Source: Deltaproteobacteria bacterium
GTDB lineage: Bacteria > Bdellovibrionota_B > Oligoflexia > Oligoflexales > Bog-1112
Length of the DNA stretch: 64,000 bases
Reading direction: 5' to 3'
Assembly: GCA_020635195.1 (NCBI GenBank)
Contig: JACKAG010000002.1
Span: 1-64,000 of the forward strand
Under the pieces are notes generated by a model that saw only the letters and a program-made list of their open reading frames with translations, had not been told where the DNA came from and did not search any database. Shown in pieces: positions 36,956 to 45,946 of the stretch (the first letter of the stretch is position 1; each line of letters opens with the position of its first letter). The translations under genes were made by a program, and so were the position numbers.

Positions 36956-38059
36956 ATGAAAATGGAGTCTGACCTCAACCGATTTCGTAAGATTCTTCGT
37001 GGAAAAATAAAAGAAGAGCTTAAGAAATTTATAGCCAATGGTGATCTTGTTGCCAGGCAGGGGAAGAAAACAGTGACAATTCCTTTGCCGCGTATTGATA
37101 TTCCACGATTTTCTTTCGGATCAGAAAACTCGTCCGGAGTCGGTCAGGGAGATGGGCAGCCAGGAGATGAAGTTGCGGATGGACAGCCGCAGCCTGGTCA
37201 GGGACAGGCAGGTGACGGAGAAGGACAACATCATCTGGAAGTGGATGTTACGCTTGAAGAACTGGCCCAGATGCTGAGCGAAGAACTTGAGTTACCGAAT
37301 ATTGAAAATAAAGGTGTCCGGAACATTGATGAAGAAGAAGTTCGTTATTCAGGGATTCTGAAACAGGGTCCAGAATCTCTTCATCATTTCCGGAGAACCT
37401 ATAAAGAAGCGCTCCGGAGGTGCATTGCATCGGGAGAGTATGATCCGGATGATCCGATTGTTGTTCCTATCAAGGAGGATAAACGTTACCGGGCTGTCAG
37501 CATTATCCGCAAGCCTGTAGCAAATGCTCTCATTGTTTATATGATGGATGTCTCTGGTTCGATGGGTGATGAACAAAAAGAGGTTGTTCGCCTGACCAGT
37601 TTCTGGTTGGACACCTGGCTTTCTGGTCAGTATAAAGGACTGGAAAGACGTTATATTATACATGATGCGACGGCGCGAGAAGTCGATCATGATACGTTTT
37701 ATCGGACGAGAGAATCTGGTGGTACTCTGATCAGTTCTGCATATAAACTGGCCGTTAAACTGATCGAAGAGGAATTTAATCCTTCTGAATGGAATATTTA
37801 TCTTTTCCATTTTTCGGATGGGGATAACTGGTCCGGGAATGATACCGCTGAATGTATGAAACTTATGGAAACACAGCTGCTTCCCGCCTCGAATCTTTTT
37901 TGTTATGGGCAGGTAGAATCTCGTTATGGTTCCGGTCAGTTTCTCAGAGATCTGACAAAACAGTTTGGAGATTCTCATGAAAAGGTAACCGTAGCGCAGA
38001 TTAAAGATCGTGAAGCAATTATGGGAGCCCTGAAAACGTTTCTTGGTCGAGGCAAGTAG
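36956..38059 (+). CDS. yeaH: YeaH/DUF444 family protein
   Basis: 367 residues. A basic N-terminus is followed by a Gly/Gln/Asp-rich linker (about 60-97) and a von Willebrand-like domain carrying the metal-site motif YMMDVSGSMGDEQK. The GGTLISSAYKLA segment fits the family. DUF444 proteins almost always travel with PrkA and SpoVR and are thought to act in the same stress pathway. It lies 109 bp after prkA and one base before spoVR. Confidence 0.93.
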   Translation: MKMESDLNRFRKILRGKIKEELKKFIANGDLVARQGKKTVTIPLPRIDIPRFSFGSENSSGVGQGDGQPGDEVADGQPQPGQGQAGDGEGQHHLEVDVTLEELAQMLSEELELPNIENKGVRNIDEEEVRYSGILKQGPESLHHFRRTYKEALRRCIASGEYDPDDPIVVPIKEDKRYRAVSIIRKPVANALIVYMMDVSGSMGDEQKEVVRLTSFWLDTWLSGQYKGLERRYIIHDATAREVDHDTFYRTRESGGTLISSAYKLAVKLIEEEFNPSEWNIYLFHFSDGDNWSGNDTAECMKLMETQLLPASNLFCYGQVESRYGSGQFLRDLTKQFGDSHEKVTVAQIKDREAIMGALKTFLGRGK

Positions 38060-38060
38060 T

Positions 38061-39554
38061 ATGATTGGAAACACAGACCTCACTCCAGAATTGCAGGAAA
38101 TCGCGGATCAGCTTGCAGAAAAGGCCCGTAGTGTAGGCCTTGATTTCTTTACAACCATTTTTGAGCTCGTCGATTATAAACAACTCAATGAAGTCGCTGC
38201 ATATGGTGGTTTTCCAACCCGGTATCCCCACTGGCGCTGGGGTATGGAGTATGAAAGACTCTCAAAGAGTTATACCTATGGGCTGTCTGTTATTTATGAG
38301 ATGGTCATCAATAATGATCCCTGCTACGCTTATCTGCTACGATCGAATAGCCTGGTTTTTCAGAAAACTGTTATTGCACATGTTTATGGCCATTGTGATT
38401 TTTTTAAGAATAATTACTGGTTCAGCAAAACAAACCGGAAGATGTTAGATAAGATGGCAAATCATGCCACGATTGTGCGCAATATGATCAATGAAGTGGG
38501 TCATGATGAAGTCGAGAGCTTTATTGATGTCTGCCTTTCACTTGAGAATCTGATCGATATTCATGCTCCTTTTCAGAGTCATCATCGTCAGCTGACACAG
38601 GAAGAGAAAGAAAATCTCACGAAAAAACCTGTTACGAAAATAAGCTCCAAACCATATATGGATGGTTATGTAAATCCAGAAGATTATATGGCTTCTCAGA
38701 GACTGAAAATTCAGGAAGAAGCAGTAAAAAACATGAGTTTTCCGGATCATCCAACGTTGGATGTCCTGAAATTTCTCGAGGAATATGCTCCGCTGACAAC
38801 ATGGCAAAAAAAGATCATGAATATCGTTCGTGATGAGTCCTGTTATTTTGCTCCACAAGGTCAGACAAAAATTCTGAATGAGGGCTGGGCGACTTACTGG
38901 CATAGTAAAATGATGACCAGACTGTCTCCTCTTGATGCGAGTGAAATTGTCGATTATTGCGATCATTATGCAGGTGTTGTGGCAAATCATCCGGGGCAAC
39001 TGAATCCTTATCGTCTTGGTGTCGAGCTCTTGAGACATATAGAAAGACGATGGGACAGAGGACAGTTTGGTCTGGAGTATGCAAGCCTTGACGATCCAAG
39101 AGATCGGGCTAACTGGAATACCAGTGCCGGAAAAGGGCTTGAAAAAATCTTTGAAGTCAGAAAATTTCATAATGATATTACATTTATTGATGAATTTCTG
39201 GATGAAGATTTCTGTCATGAAACGCGTATGTTTATTTATGATTTTGATCCGGGATCAGGAAAGTATCGGATATCGAGCCGTGATTTCAGATCGATTAAGC
39301 AGCAGCTACTGAGTCAGATTACCAATATCGGAAATCCCAGGATTCAGGTCAGAGATGGCAATTACCGTAATCGTGGTGAACTCTTGCTGGAACATTTGCA
39401 TGATGGCGTTGATCTGAAGCATGAACATAACGTGGAAACCCTGAAAAATTTACATGCTGTCTGGAAAAGGCCTGTTCATCTGGAGACGGTTATCGAAAAC
39501 GTGAAAAGGCGTATTTGTTTTGATGGCAGCAATCATTCAGTTGAGAAGATATAG
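38061..39554 (+). CDS. spoVR: SpoVR family protein
   Basis: 497 residues from ATG 38061, one base after the yeaH stop. Family features include YGGFPTRYPHWRWGMEYERL, DPCYAYLLRSNS, HVYGHCDFFKNNYWF and LNEGWATYWHSKMM, a histidine/glutamate-rich core that looks metal-binding. SpoVR is needed for spore cortex in Bacillus; its non-sporulating orthologs are stress proteins of unknown chemistry. Third gene of the operon. Confidence 0.95.
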   Translation: MIGNTDLTPELQEIADQLAEKARSVGLDFFTTIFELVDYKQLNEVAAYGGFPTRYPHWRWGMEYERLSKSYTYGLSVIYEMVINNDPCYAYLLRSNSLVFQKTVIAHVYGHCDFFKNNYWFSKTNRKMLDKMANHATIVRNMINEVGHDEVESFIDVCLSLENLIDIHAPFQSHHRQLTQEEKENLTKKPVTKISSKPYMDGYVNPEDYMASQRLKIQEEAVKNMSFPDHPTLDVLKFLEEYAPLTTWQKKIMNIVRDESCYFAPQGQTKILNEGWATYWHSKMMTRLSPLDASEIVDYCDHYAGVVANHPGQLNPYRLGVELLRHIERRWDRGQFGLEYASLDDPRDRANWNTSAGKGLEKIFEVRKFHNDITFIDEFLDEDFCHETRMFIYDFDPGSGKYRISSRDFRSIKQQLLSQITNIGNPRIQVRDGNYRNRGELLLEHLHDGVDLKHEHNVETLKNLHAVWKRPVHLETVIENVKRRICFDGSNHSVEKI

Positions 39555-41247
39555 CCTTGGAGTGCTGATCTTTTTGTTTATTCCTGTGGCCTCGGGCCGC
39601 GAGATAGACAGACGGGCACTCCCTGTCCTTACTTATCTTGGAGTCATTCCTCTCAGTCCGGAGCCTGATTCTTTTGATGATCCGGCCATTAAAAGTCAGC
39701 TCGGACAGCTCAGAACTCTTTATTCTCATTCGGTCAGGGAAACAAATCGCTTCAGAGTCCTCGATGATCGCCTCATTGAGGACATGTGGAAAGATCCTGA
39801 ATCTCGCAGAGAGCTGCGTGAAGAGCATGAGCTTTCTGCGTTTACTCATTTCGAAGTGATTCTTCATCCGGATAAAGTGATTTTTACAGTCAGGCTTCTG
39901 AGCCCTGATATGAAGCTCTGGTTGCAGGAGTCAGATGTACATCCGCTGAACTTTTTCCGGAAAGCAGATACTACTGCTTTGCATAAGCTTGTGTATGAGC
40001 TGATTGCCAGAATGATCAACCGGATTCCGGTTGATGTTCATGTGACCTCCGTGCAGGGTAAATATATTACCCTTTCAGGAGGAATGCGGCAGGGGCTGTC
40101 TGTAGGCGATCAGATTGATCTTGTCAGGGTTTTTGTCTCATCCTTGCATCCTGCTTTGGGCACCTGGAGAACGTTTGACAGCGTGGAGCTTGGGCAGGCT
40201 ACAGTTGTGGAATCTGGCGATAAGGCATCGATTGCGGCGCTTACTTACCTGATCAGGGGTGATTCTGTCCGGCCTGGGGATGGTGCAAAATCTTTGAATA
40301 TTGCTTCCCGCTCTTTATTCAGCGCGCGAAAAGCTGTGCCTGAAGCTTCCGGAAAGCATGAGGGTCTGCTTCTGAATGATCGCGCGGCTGATCCGAAAAT
40401 GAATCCTTATAAGTCTGAAGAGGCTGTGATTCCTCTTCCTCCGGGCTTTTCTGACAGAGGGTCGTGGATGAAAAGTCAGGTCGGTGAGCCGGTGAGCACA
40501 CATGATAAGGCGGAAGTTGAGACAAAACAGTCTTCCGGAAAAGAAATGAATCTGGAAGAGGAAGGAACATATCTTCCAGATATTGTAGAGGCAGTTCGGG
40601 CAAAGTTTGGCTATAAAGGCTTCAGTTATTCAGGGCCTGGAGCTACGGGATCACAGCTGCTCTGGTATCAGCCGGTGAATGTCTTTGGTCTGGAATTGAA
40701 AAAAGGACTGGTGCCAAAGGTTGTTGCTACTTTTGGCGGAGAATTTCTTTCGGGTAAGACACAGCGGGGAAGAGGTAGTTATCTTGGTTACGGTGCATAT
40801 GCAACATTGTTCTGGGAAGATCAGGCGACATTTGTCTCCGGGGATGTGATCCGGAGGTGGCGATTTGGCGCTCATGGTTTTCTGACGGGCTTAGGCGTCA
40901 GCCGGGAAGGCTTCGGAGGCTTTGATTTGTTCCAGAGCGGGATTCTGCTGGGAATGGATGGGCGCTTTTATCCGGACCGTCAACGTTCACCCTGGCTCTG
41001 GTTGGCAGAATTTCGTCTGACACCTCTGACTTTCGGTCGGATTGGTTATGGAAATTCCAGAAACCTGATTAAATCTTCTTTTGGCTGGGATCTGGTTTTT
41101 GCTGCATATCTTCCCGGAGGAGAGCCGGATCAGCTTCAGTGGGGCGGGAGCCTTGATTATGGGGTTCACAGTTTCTACGATGATAGCGGGCGTGCGGCCG
41201 GATTTTCTGTCTATGAAATGTCTGCTTTGCTGCGATGGGCTTTTTAG
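39523..41247 (+). CDS. Exported protein with FlgT-like and barrel regions
   Basis: 574 residues from ATG 39523; it starts inside the last 32 bp of spoVR, so it is probably coupled to that operon. Signal peptide (YSLGVLIFLFIPVASG). The middle has VTSVQGKYITLSGGMRQGLS followed by VGDQIDLVR, like the C-terminal beta domain of flagellar FlgT. The last 200 residues alternate aromatic and polar residues and end EMSALLRWAF, like an outer-membrane barrel closing strand. Function unknown; an outer-membrane-associated role is inferred. Confidence 0.7.
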   Translation: MAAIIQLRRYSLGVLIFLFIPVASGREIDRRALPVLTYLGVIPLSPEPDSFDDPAIKSQLGQLRTLYSHSVRETNRFRVLDDRLIEDMWKDPESRRELREEHELSAFTHFEVILHPDKVIFTVRLLSPDMKLWLQESDVHPLNFFRKADTTALHKLVYELIARMINRIPVDVHVTSVQGKYITLSGGMRQGLSVGDQIDLVRVFVSSLHPALGTWRTFDSVELGQATVVESGDKASIAALTYLIRGDSVRPGDGAKSLNIASRSLFSARKAVPEASGKHEGLLLNDRAADPKMNPYKSEEAVIPLPPGFSDRGSWMKSQVGEPVSTHDKAEVETKQSSGKEMNLEEEGTYLPDIVEAVRAKFGYKGFSYSGPGATGSQLLWYQPVNVFGLELKKGLVPKVVATFGGEFLSGKTQRGRGSYLGYGAYATLFWEDQATFVSGDVIRRWRFGAHGFLTGLGVSREGFGGFDLFQSGILLGMDGRFYPDRQRSPWLWLAEFRLTPLTFGRIGYGNSRNLIKSSFGWDLVFAAYLPGGEPDQLQWGGSLDYGVHSFYDDSGRAAGFSVYEMSALLRWAF

Positions 41248-41279
41248 CAGCTGGTCTGTTAAATATCATTTTTAATCAT

Positions 41280-41374
41280 AAAAAAGAGAGAGGAAGGGCC
41301 GGAGCGTAGCCCTGTCTGAAGATCTGTGAATCAGGCGGAGCATTCTCCTGGTTTGCAATGGGAGCTGCTCTCTC
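41280..41374 (-). terminator. Structured sodB 3' region ending in a T-run
   Basis: On the minus strand, GAGAGAG (41368-41374) pairs with CTCTCTC (41286-41292) and is followed by six T (41280-41285). Smaller hairpins lie between, including GGAG-AATG-CTCC and AGGGC...GCCCT. It begins 17 bases after the sodB stop. It fits a terminator, and possibly a stable 3'-derived RNA. Confidence 0.55.
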
Positions 41375-41390
41375 GTATATAAGCTTCAGT

Positions 41391-41972
41391 TTATGGTTTC
41401 AGGTTCTTGTTCGCAAAATCCCAGTTTACGAGATTCCAGAAAGCGTCAATATATTTTGGGCGAGCATTTCTGTAGTCAATATAATAAGCGTGCTCCCATA
41501 CGTCGCAGGTGAGAACAGGATTAAGCTTACTGATCAGAGGGCAGCCGGCATTGGGCTCCTGACGGATCTGAAGTTTACCGTCCGCATTCTGAGTCAGAAA
41601 AGCCCATCCGGAGCCAAAAAGCGTTGCACATGCCTTTGTAAATTCTTCTTTGAATTTCCCGAAGGAGCCAAAATCACGGCTAATAGCTTCGGCAATGGCC
41701 CCGTGTGGGTTGTTACCGCCTGATGGGCTGAGACTGTGCCAGTAAAATGTATGATTCCAGATTTGTGCTGCGTTATTGAAAATGGCACCGTCTGCTTTGA
41801 GGATGATTTCTTCGAGGCTGAGAGCGGCCATTGGGCTGCCTTCAATCAGATTGTTAAGGTTTGTGACGTAGGCCTGATGATGTTTTCCATAATGAAATTC
41901 GAGAGTTTCTTTTGAAATGTGAGGGGCGAGAGCATCGATTGCATATGGTAGCTCGCTCAGGGTGATGGACAT
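41391..41972 (-). CDS. sodB: Superoxide dismutase, iron type
   Basis: 193 residues from ATG 41972, with AGGAGA eight bases upstream; a frame to 42095 is not needed. Metal ligands His27, His74, Asp157 and His161 are present (HYGKHHQAY, QIWNHTFYW, DVWEHAYY). Gln70 in AAQIWNH marks the iron form, since manganese enzymes carry glycine there. It converts superoxide to oxygen and hydrogen peroxide in the cytoplasm. No signal peptide. Confidence 0.95.
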   Translation of the reverse strand: MSITLSELPYAIDALAPHISKETLEFHYGKHHQAYVTNLNNLIEGSPMAALSLEEIILKADGAIFNNAAQIWNHTFYWHSLSPSGGNNPHGAIAEAISRDFGSFGKFKEEFTKACATLFGSGWAFLTQNADGKLQIRQEPNAGCPLISKLNPVLTCDVWEHAYYIDYRNARPKYIDAFWNLVNWDFANKNLKP

Positions 41973-42572
41973 ACTACGGTCTCCTGTATGCAGATAGATT
42001 CTGAATTTCTGATCAGGATTTTTTCTGATCAGAGCCTTTTTACAGACAGGAAGCCTTCCTGTTCTGTCATCTGCCAGACGGTACAATTGCAGCAAAAGTC
42101 CGTCAATGTGTGAAGTTGATTGGGTATGTTTTTTTCTGATCTGACAGGGACGGTTTTGCTCAGAGAACCTGAGCCTGCGACAGCTCCCGGTTATTTTTTT
42201 GTGCCATCGTGAGGATGGTCTGTCTGCGCAGTTCGCTTGTGTGTGTTTCCAGTCTGTTCATTCCGGAACCTTATGGTCTTTGCTTAGTTCTTGTTGCCAG
42301 GATATTCAAAGATTCCAGAATTGAGCAAGAAAAACAGTTTATTGCATTTTGCAGGAATAAGATCATGTATTATCGTTAAGATCTTAATAAGACAATATGT
42401 TGAAGTCGGGTGTCTGATTAGTGGTTGTTGGGATAAAAATGCGCTCTTTCTATGCCTTTCCAGAATAACATTATCGTCAATAGTATATGTGATCAAGGGA
42501 TGATAAATTCTGCAGAGAAAGTACCAGAAATATGATTGAGGCAATCTATAGCTTGCTGATTTTGCGTGTAAA
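41973..42572. other. Gene-free stretch upstream of sodB and of the island
   Basis: No credible gene. The right half, from about 42290, is a diverged copy of the sequence in front of the Fic gene. A TTGACG box on the minus strand near 42110 could be part of a sodB promoter, but no good -10 partner is visible. Confidence 0.4.
42290..42456. repeat. Diverged copy of the Fic upstream region, left
   Basis: Matches 42693-42862 with gaps. Shared stretches include TTGTTGCCA, AAGATCTTAAT, and AAATGC followed by CTCTTTCT, where the Fic start would be. The copy contains the perfect palindrome TTAAGATCTTAA at 42376-42387 but no Fic coding sequence follows. Confidence 0.65.
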
Positions 42573-42635
42573 TGGCGGAGAGAGTGGGATTCGAAGCCAC
42601 GGACCAGTTACCCAGTCGCATCCTTAGCAAGGAAA
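42573..42635 (-). pseudogene. 3' fragment of tRNA-Ser(GCT), likely attachment site
   Basis: 63 bases equal to the 3' part of the intact tRNA-Ser at 54634-54723, with substitutions: anticodon loop region CCTTGCTAAGG, variable arm, TTCGAATCCC-type T loop, and the CCA end (TGG on the plus strand at 42573-42575). The 5' half is missing. It has the same orientation as the intact gene, as expected for the far end of an element integrated into a tRNA 3' end. Confidence 0.7.
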
Positions 42636-42692
42636 AGTATACATCGAGAAAACACTTTTATTCCAGAGGTTTATAACCTTCTCTCAAACCTT

Positions 42693-42862
42693 GTTGCCAA
42701 GATATTGCCAAAGAATCCAAGATTAAACAAAAAATCCAGAAAATTCCAGTTCGTTGAAAAGAATAAGATAATGCATTGCTAATAAGATCTTAATGAGCTA
42801 TTATCTAATAGCAGGGTATCTTATTAGTGATTATTAGGGCAAGAAATGCACTCTTTCTCAAA
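42693..42862. repeat. Fic upstream region, right copy
   Basis: Partner of 42290-42456. It runs into the Fic start codon and includes TAAGATCTTA (42783-42792), the same palindrome core as the left copy. Confidence 0.65.
42779..42827 (+). promoter_or_regulatory. Inverted repeat before the Fic gene
   Basis: CTAATAAGAT (42779-42788) and ATCTTATTAG (42818-42827) are exact inverted repeats 29 bases apart. The first arm overlaps the palindrome TAAGATCTTA. The second ends 18 bp before the start codon. This fits an operator, perhaps for autoregulation by the winged-helix-like C-terminus of the Fic protein. Confidence 0.45.
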
Positions 42863-43925
42863 GCGTCTTATCCAGGATTATTCCATGCCAGTTCACATTG
42901 CCTGGCTCATGGGCCAATGTATGGAAGCAAAAGGCAAACAAGAGCTTTGGTTGCATGGGCAGCCTGAACTTATGAATAATTTGAAAACCTTGGCAAAAAT
43001 TCAAAGTGTAGAATCCTCAAATAGGATTGAAGGTGTCATTACAAGTCGTGATCGCTTAGCTCCTTTGATCGCAGGAAAAATTACTCCTCATTCCAGGCCA
43101 GAGGAAGAAATTTTAGGATATAAAAAGGCGCTTGAGTGGATCTGTCAAAACTATCAGGCAATAGACATTGATAAGAATTCAATTTTATTTCTTCATAAGC
43201 TCATACAAAGTGGACAACCAGGAGAATCTTATAACCTCAATTTATTTGGTTCTCCCGTAGATGCTGGACAAATAAAAACAAAAGATAATGAGATAATTGA
43301 ATTGCTCCCTAGCGGTGAAAGGATTGTTCGTTTCGAACCTGTCTCGGCAGAGCAAACACCTTTCTATTTACAACAATTATGCCTTGCTTTTAAAGATGAA
43401 ACCCAGAAACAAAGTGTCCCACAGCTTCTTTTGATTTCCAGTTTTGTTTTCGACTTTCTCTGCATCCACCCATTTAGAGACGGCAATGGGCGAATTTCAA
43501 GGCTTCTTACTCTTCTCTTACTCTACCAAGCGGGATATCTGGTTGGTGCTTTAGTTAGCCTCGAAAGGTTGATCGAAATAAATAAAGAAGCCTATTATTT
43601 AGCACTAAAAAAATCATCCGATAATTGGCATGTTAACAAACATGATATCAACCACTGGCACCAGTTCTTCTTGGGTACAATTAAAGAAGCTTTCAGAGAG
43701 TTATCAGAGCAAGTTGCAATGAATCAACCTCATCAGGGAAAACGAGATCTTATTAGATATATAGTTAAACAATTTAATTCGGCGTTTACTTTGTCACAAC
43801 TTAAATCTAAAGCGCCTAATGTAAGTGAGTCTATGATTCGAAAAGTTCTTCAAGAAATGAAAAAAGAAGGATTGCTTGTGTCCGAAGGTAAAGGACGTAG
43901 TGCGAAGTGGAAAAATTCAATTTAA
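42846..43925 (+). CDS. Fic family protein
   Basis: 359 residues. The catalytic Fic motif HPFRDGNGRISR starts at His208 and is complete, so it should transfer AMP (or another nucleotide part) onto target hydroxyls. An inhibitory helix motif SSNRIEG (57-63, with Glu62) lies N-terminal, as in class II Fic proteins that hold themselves inactive. The last 65 residues look like a winged helix (FTLSQLKSKAPNVSESMIRK), common in Fic proteins that bind DNA. It lies at the left end of the tRNA-Ser island and has no separate antitoxin gene, in keeping with a built-in inhibitor. Confidence 0.92.
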   Translation: MHSFSKRLIQDYSMPVHIAWLMGQCMEAKGKQELWLHGQPELMNNLKTLAKIQSVESSNRIEGVITSRDRLAPLIAGKITPHSRPEEEILGYKKALEWICQNYQAIDIDKNSILFLHKLIQSGQPGESYNLNLFGSPVDAGQIKTKDNEIIELLPSGERIVRFEPVSAEQTPFYLQQLCLAFKDETQKQSVPQLLLISSFVFDFLCIHPFRDGNGRISRLLTLLLLYQAGYLVGALVSLERLIEINKEAYYLALKKSSDNWHVNKHDINHWHQFFLGTIKEAFRELSEQVAMNQPHQGKRDLIRYIVKQFNSAFTLSQLKSKAPNVSESMIRKVLQEMKKEGLLVSEGKGRSAKWKNSI

Positions 43926-44027
43926 AGCATCCTTTATCTGACAGCTATAGACATCCAGAAAAGTAATTTGGATTTTCTATCTTCAATCATTAAAATCAAA
44001 TCTTGACGCTGTAAGGGATGGTCAATC

Positions 44028-44641
44028 ATGAGTAGTGAACAAATGCTGCATGTTATTCAGCAACTACAATCTATTGCTCAATCAGGCTTACCTATAGCAA
44101 GGACGAATTTGATATTCAGCGATATGAGCAGTTACAGCAAATAACAAAAGAACTTGTTTCTAGGAATACCTCATTAGATAAGGCAAATCTTGACTCTATT
44201 TTATTTGAAGATAAAGGCTATAGAACTCCCAAAGTAGATGTTAGAGCTGCTATCTTTCAAGATGAGAAGATACTTTTGGTCAAAGAGTCGTTTGACCGTA
44301 AATGGACTTTACCTAGCGGTTGAGCCGATGTTGGAGAATCTCCAAGTGAAGCAGTCGTTAGAGAAGTTAAGGAAGAGACTGGACTCCAGGTAGTCGCTGA
44401 CAAATTGATAGCTGTTCACGATATTAACAAACATCAACCAGGGCAGTTTTACCATTCATATAAACTGTTTTTTCTTTGCAAATATGTTGACGGACAACTT
44501 GCAACAAGTATTGAGACGGAGGTTGTTGAATATTTTACTAAAAACAATCTACCTGAATTGTCCATTAGAAGAACTACAGCTAAACAGATTGAGCTGTGTT
44601 TCAGCCACAAAGAAAATAATCTTCAAACAAATTTCGATTAG
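44028..44641 (+). pseudogene. Nudix hydrolase, broken
   Basis: The ATG at 44028 follows AAGGGATGG. The N-terminal part (MSSEQMLHVIQQLQSIAQSG) is joined to YEQLQQITKELVSR only across a one-base frameshift near 44090. A TGA at about 44322 replaces the expected Trp in the Nudix box; the rest of the box (GESPSEAVVREVKEETGL) is intact. The order fits ADP-ribose/NDP-sugar type Nudix enzymes with an N-terminal helical domain. Two lesions mean it is a pseudogene unless the stop is read through. Confidence 0.8.
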
Positions 44642-44652
44642 GGAGCAATTAT

Positions 44653-44754
44653 ATGCAAATAGTTTTTGAAATCTTTGCCAGCATTTTTATCGAGTGGATT
44701 TTCATTCTTCCAAATCACTTAGTTGCTCTTATTAAGAAAGAAGAATTTTCTTAA
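44653..44754 (+). CDS. Possible 33-residue membrane peptide
   Basis: ATG 44653 with GGGAG seven bases before. Sequence has one hydrophobic stretch (IFASIFIEWIFILPNHLV) and ends KKEEFS. It may be the start of a longer broken gene or a chance frame. Confidence 0.25.
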   Translation: MQIVFEIFASIFIEWIFILPNHLVALIKKEEFS

Positions 44755-45052
44755 ATTGAGCATCAAGAGTACCGCCGCTCTATCTTTGAAGCACTTAAAG
44801 ACTTTTTAAGTGCCATTACACTATGAAAGAGTTGCTCATCCACCCTATTTGCAGGTTGCTGACCCACCAGCGGAGCGGAGCGACGACCTCTCCCAGACCA
44901 ATATTTCCTTTCTAACGATTACCAGCAGGGACATCCAGCTGATTTCTGTTCGCAGCAGCAATTTTGTAGATTGTTGACGCCTCGGGAACTATGTCCCGAA
45001 GATGAATTTTTTGAGGGGTTTGCTATTTTGTGGCAAAAATGTGGCAAGGGAC
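44755..45052. other. Gene-free stretch in the island
   Basis: About 300 bp with no supported gene. A small inverted repeat, TCGGGAAC...GTCCCGA (about 44983-45000), is present. This lies downstream of the convergent immunity-like gene. Confidence 0.35.
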
Positions 45053-45532
45053 TTAATTTACATAAGCGACTAAAGTTGCATCTTCATACCCTTCCAGGTT
45101 GTCACTTATCCAAGTTTCGCCATCTCTACACTTATGAAAGCGCAGACTTGCCGCAATAAAATCATCATCCTGTACGCTGTAAATAATTGCAAATTTATCA
45201 TCTTTATTTTGCAAGTAGCACTTAATAAGATTAATGGCCGAAATGCCAATTTTTAGCATGTCAGAAACGGAGGGATCATCATCAGTGTAATTATCAATGT
45301 TGATTTTGTTAACAAAACACTCAAGTCCAGTATTATCTGGAAAATCCGTCTTTTTTACATTGCTTAAGTTGCCAACATTACATTTTAAAAATATACAGTC
45401 TTCAACATTTTCGACCCCTTCTGAAAGGAGTTCTTCTAGTTCTGTGGGTATTGTTGTTCTCAACGTTTCAATGTTAGCTATATTAGCCTCAGAAAGGATT
45501 TTGTTAATTTTGTTATTATACAAAAATTTCAT
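45053..45532 (-). CDS. Putative immunity protein for the orphan toxin
   Basis: 159 residues, acidic, soluble, no known motif that I recognise. It begins inside the stop codon of the toxin tip (ATGA overlap), the coupling typical of toxin/immunity pairs. Its role is inferred only from that arrangement and its acidic character; SMI1/SUKH-type features are not clear. Confidence 0.55.
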   Translation of the reverse strand: MKFLYNNKINKILSEANIANIETLRTTIPTELEELLSEGVENVEDCIFLKCNVGNLSNVKKTDFPDNTGLECFVNKINIDNYTDDDPSVSDMLKIGISAINLIKCYLQNKDDKFAIIYSVQDDDFIAASLRFHKCRDGETWISDNLEGYEDATLVAYVN

Positions 45533-45792
45533 GTTTCACCTAAGTATTGTTTCATGCATTTTTCAACAGCCTGTTGGAATTTTGGATCTTTTAACTTATC
45601 ATTTACAGATTTCGGTGCATTCTTAAATGACTTTGTTTGAGGGTTATACAGGTACTTATTATTTTGATTATCCTGGTAATGTATTTGACCCGGTCTTTGT
45701 CCAGGATTTGGGTTTTCAACATCAATGCGTTCTTTACCTTTTCCCTTCCAGATAGTTTTACTCGTAGTTTGAACTCCATTTTGGCCAAGCAT
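45529..45792 (-). CDS. Orphan polymorphic-toxin C-terminal domain
   Basis: 87 residues (MLGQNGVQTTSKTIWKGKGK at the start, then ERIDVENPNPGQRPGQIHYQ). The frame runs upstream through GHSNSGK before meeting a stop, and this looks like the junction where toxin tips swap onto larger carriers. Such C-terminal domains of RHS/CdiA-type toxins often are nucleases; the exact class is not certain. No leader or secretion domain is attached, so alone it is an orphan tip kept for recombination, or a remnant cut off by the IS66-type insertion upstream. Confidence 0.6.
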   Translation of the reverse strand: MLGQNGVQTTSKTIWKGKGKERIDVENPNPGQRPGQIHYQDNQNNKYLYNPQTKSFKNAPKSVNDKLKDPKFQQAVEKCMKQYLGET

Positions 45793-45946
45793 CTTGCCAG
45801 AATTAGAATGGCCCGTCCTTCATTCCCAAACCTACCTGCTAAAAGGCTGATTTGATAGATATGTACCATTCCGGCAACTGCGCTGGCAAAGCTTAGGCGG
45901 AATCCATTAGCCTGTTAGAGACAGGTCTTTTTATGTGGAGGTCGCC

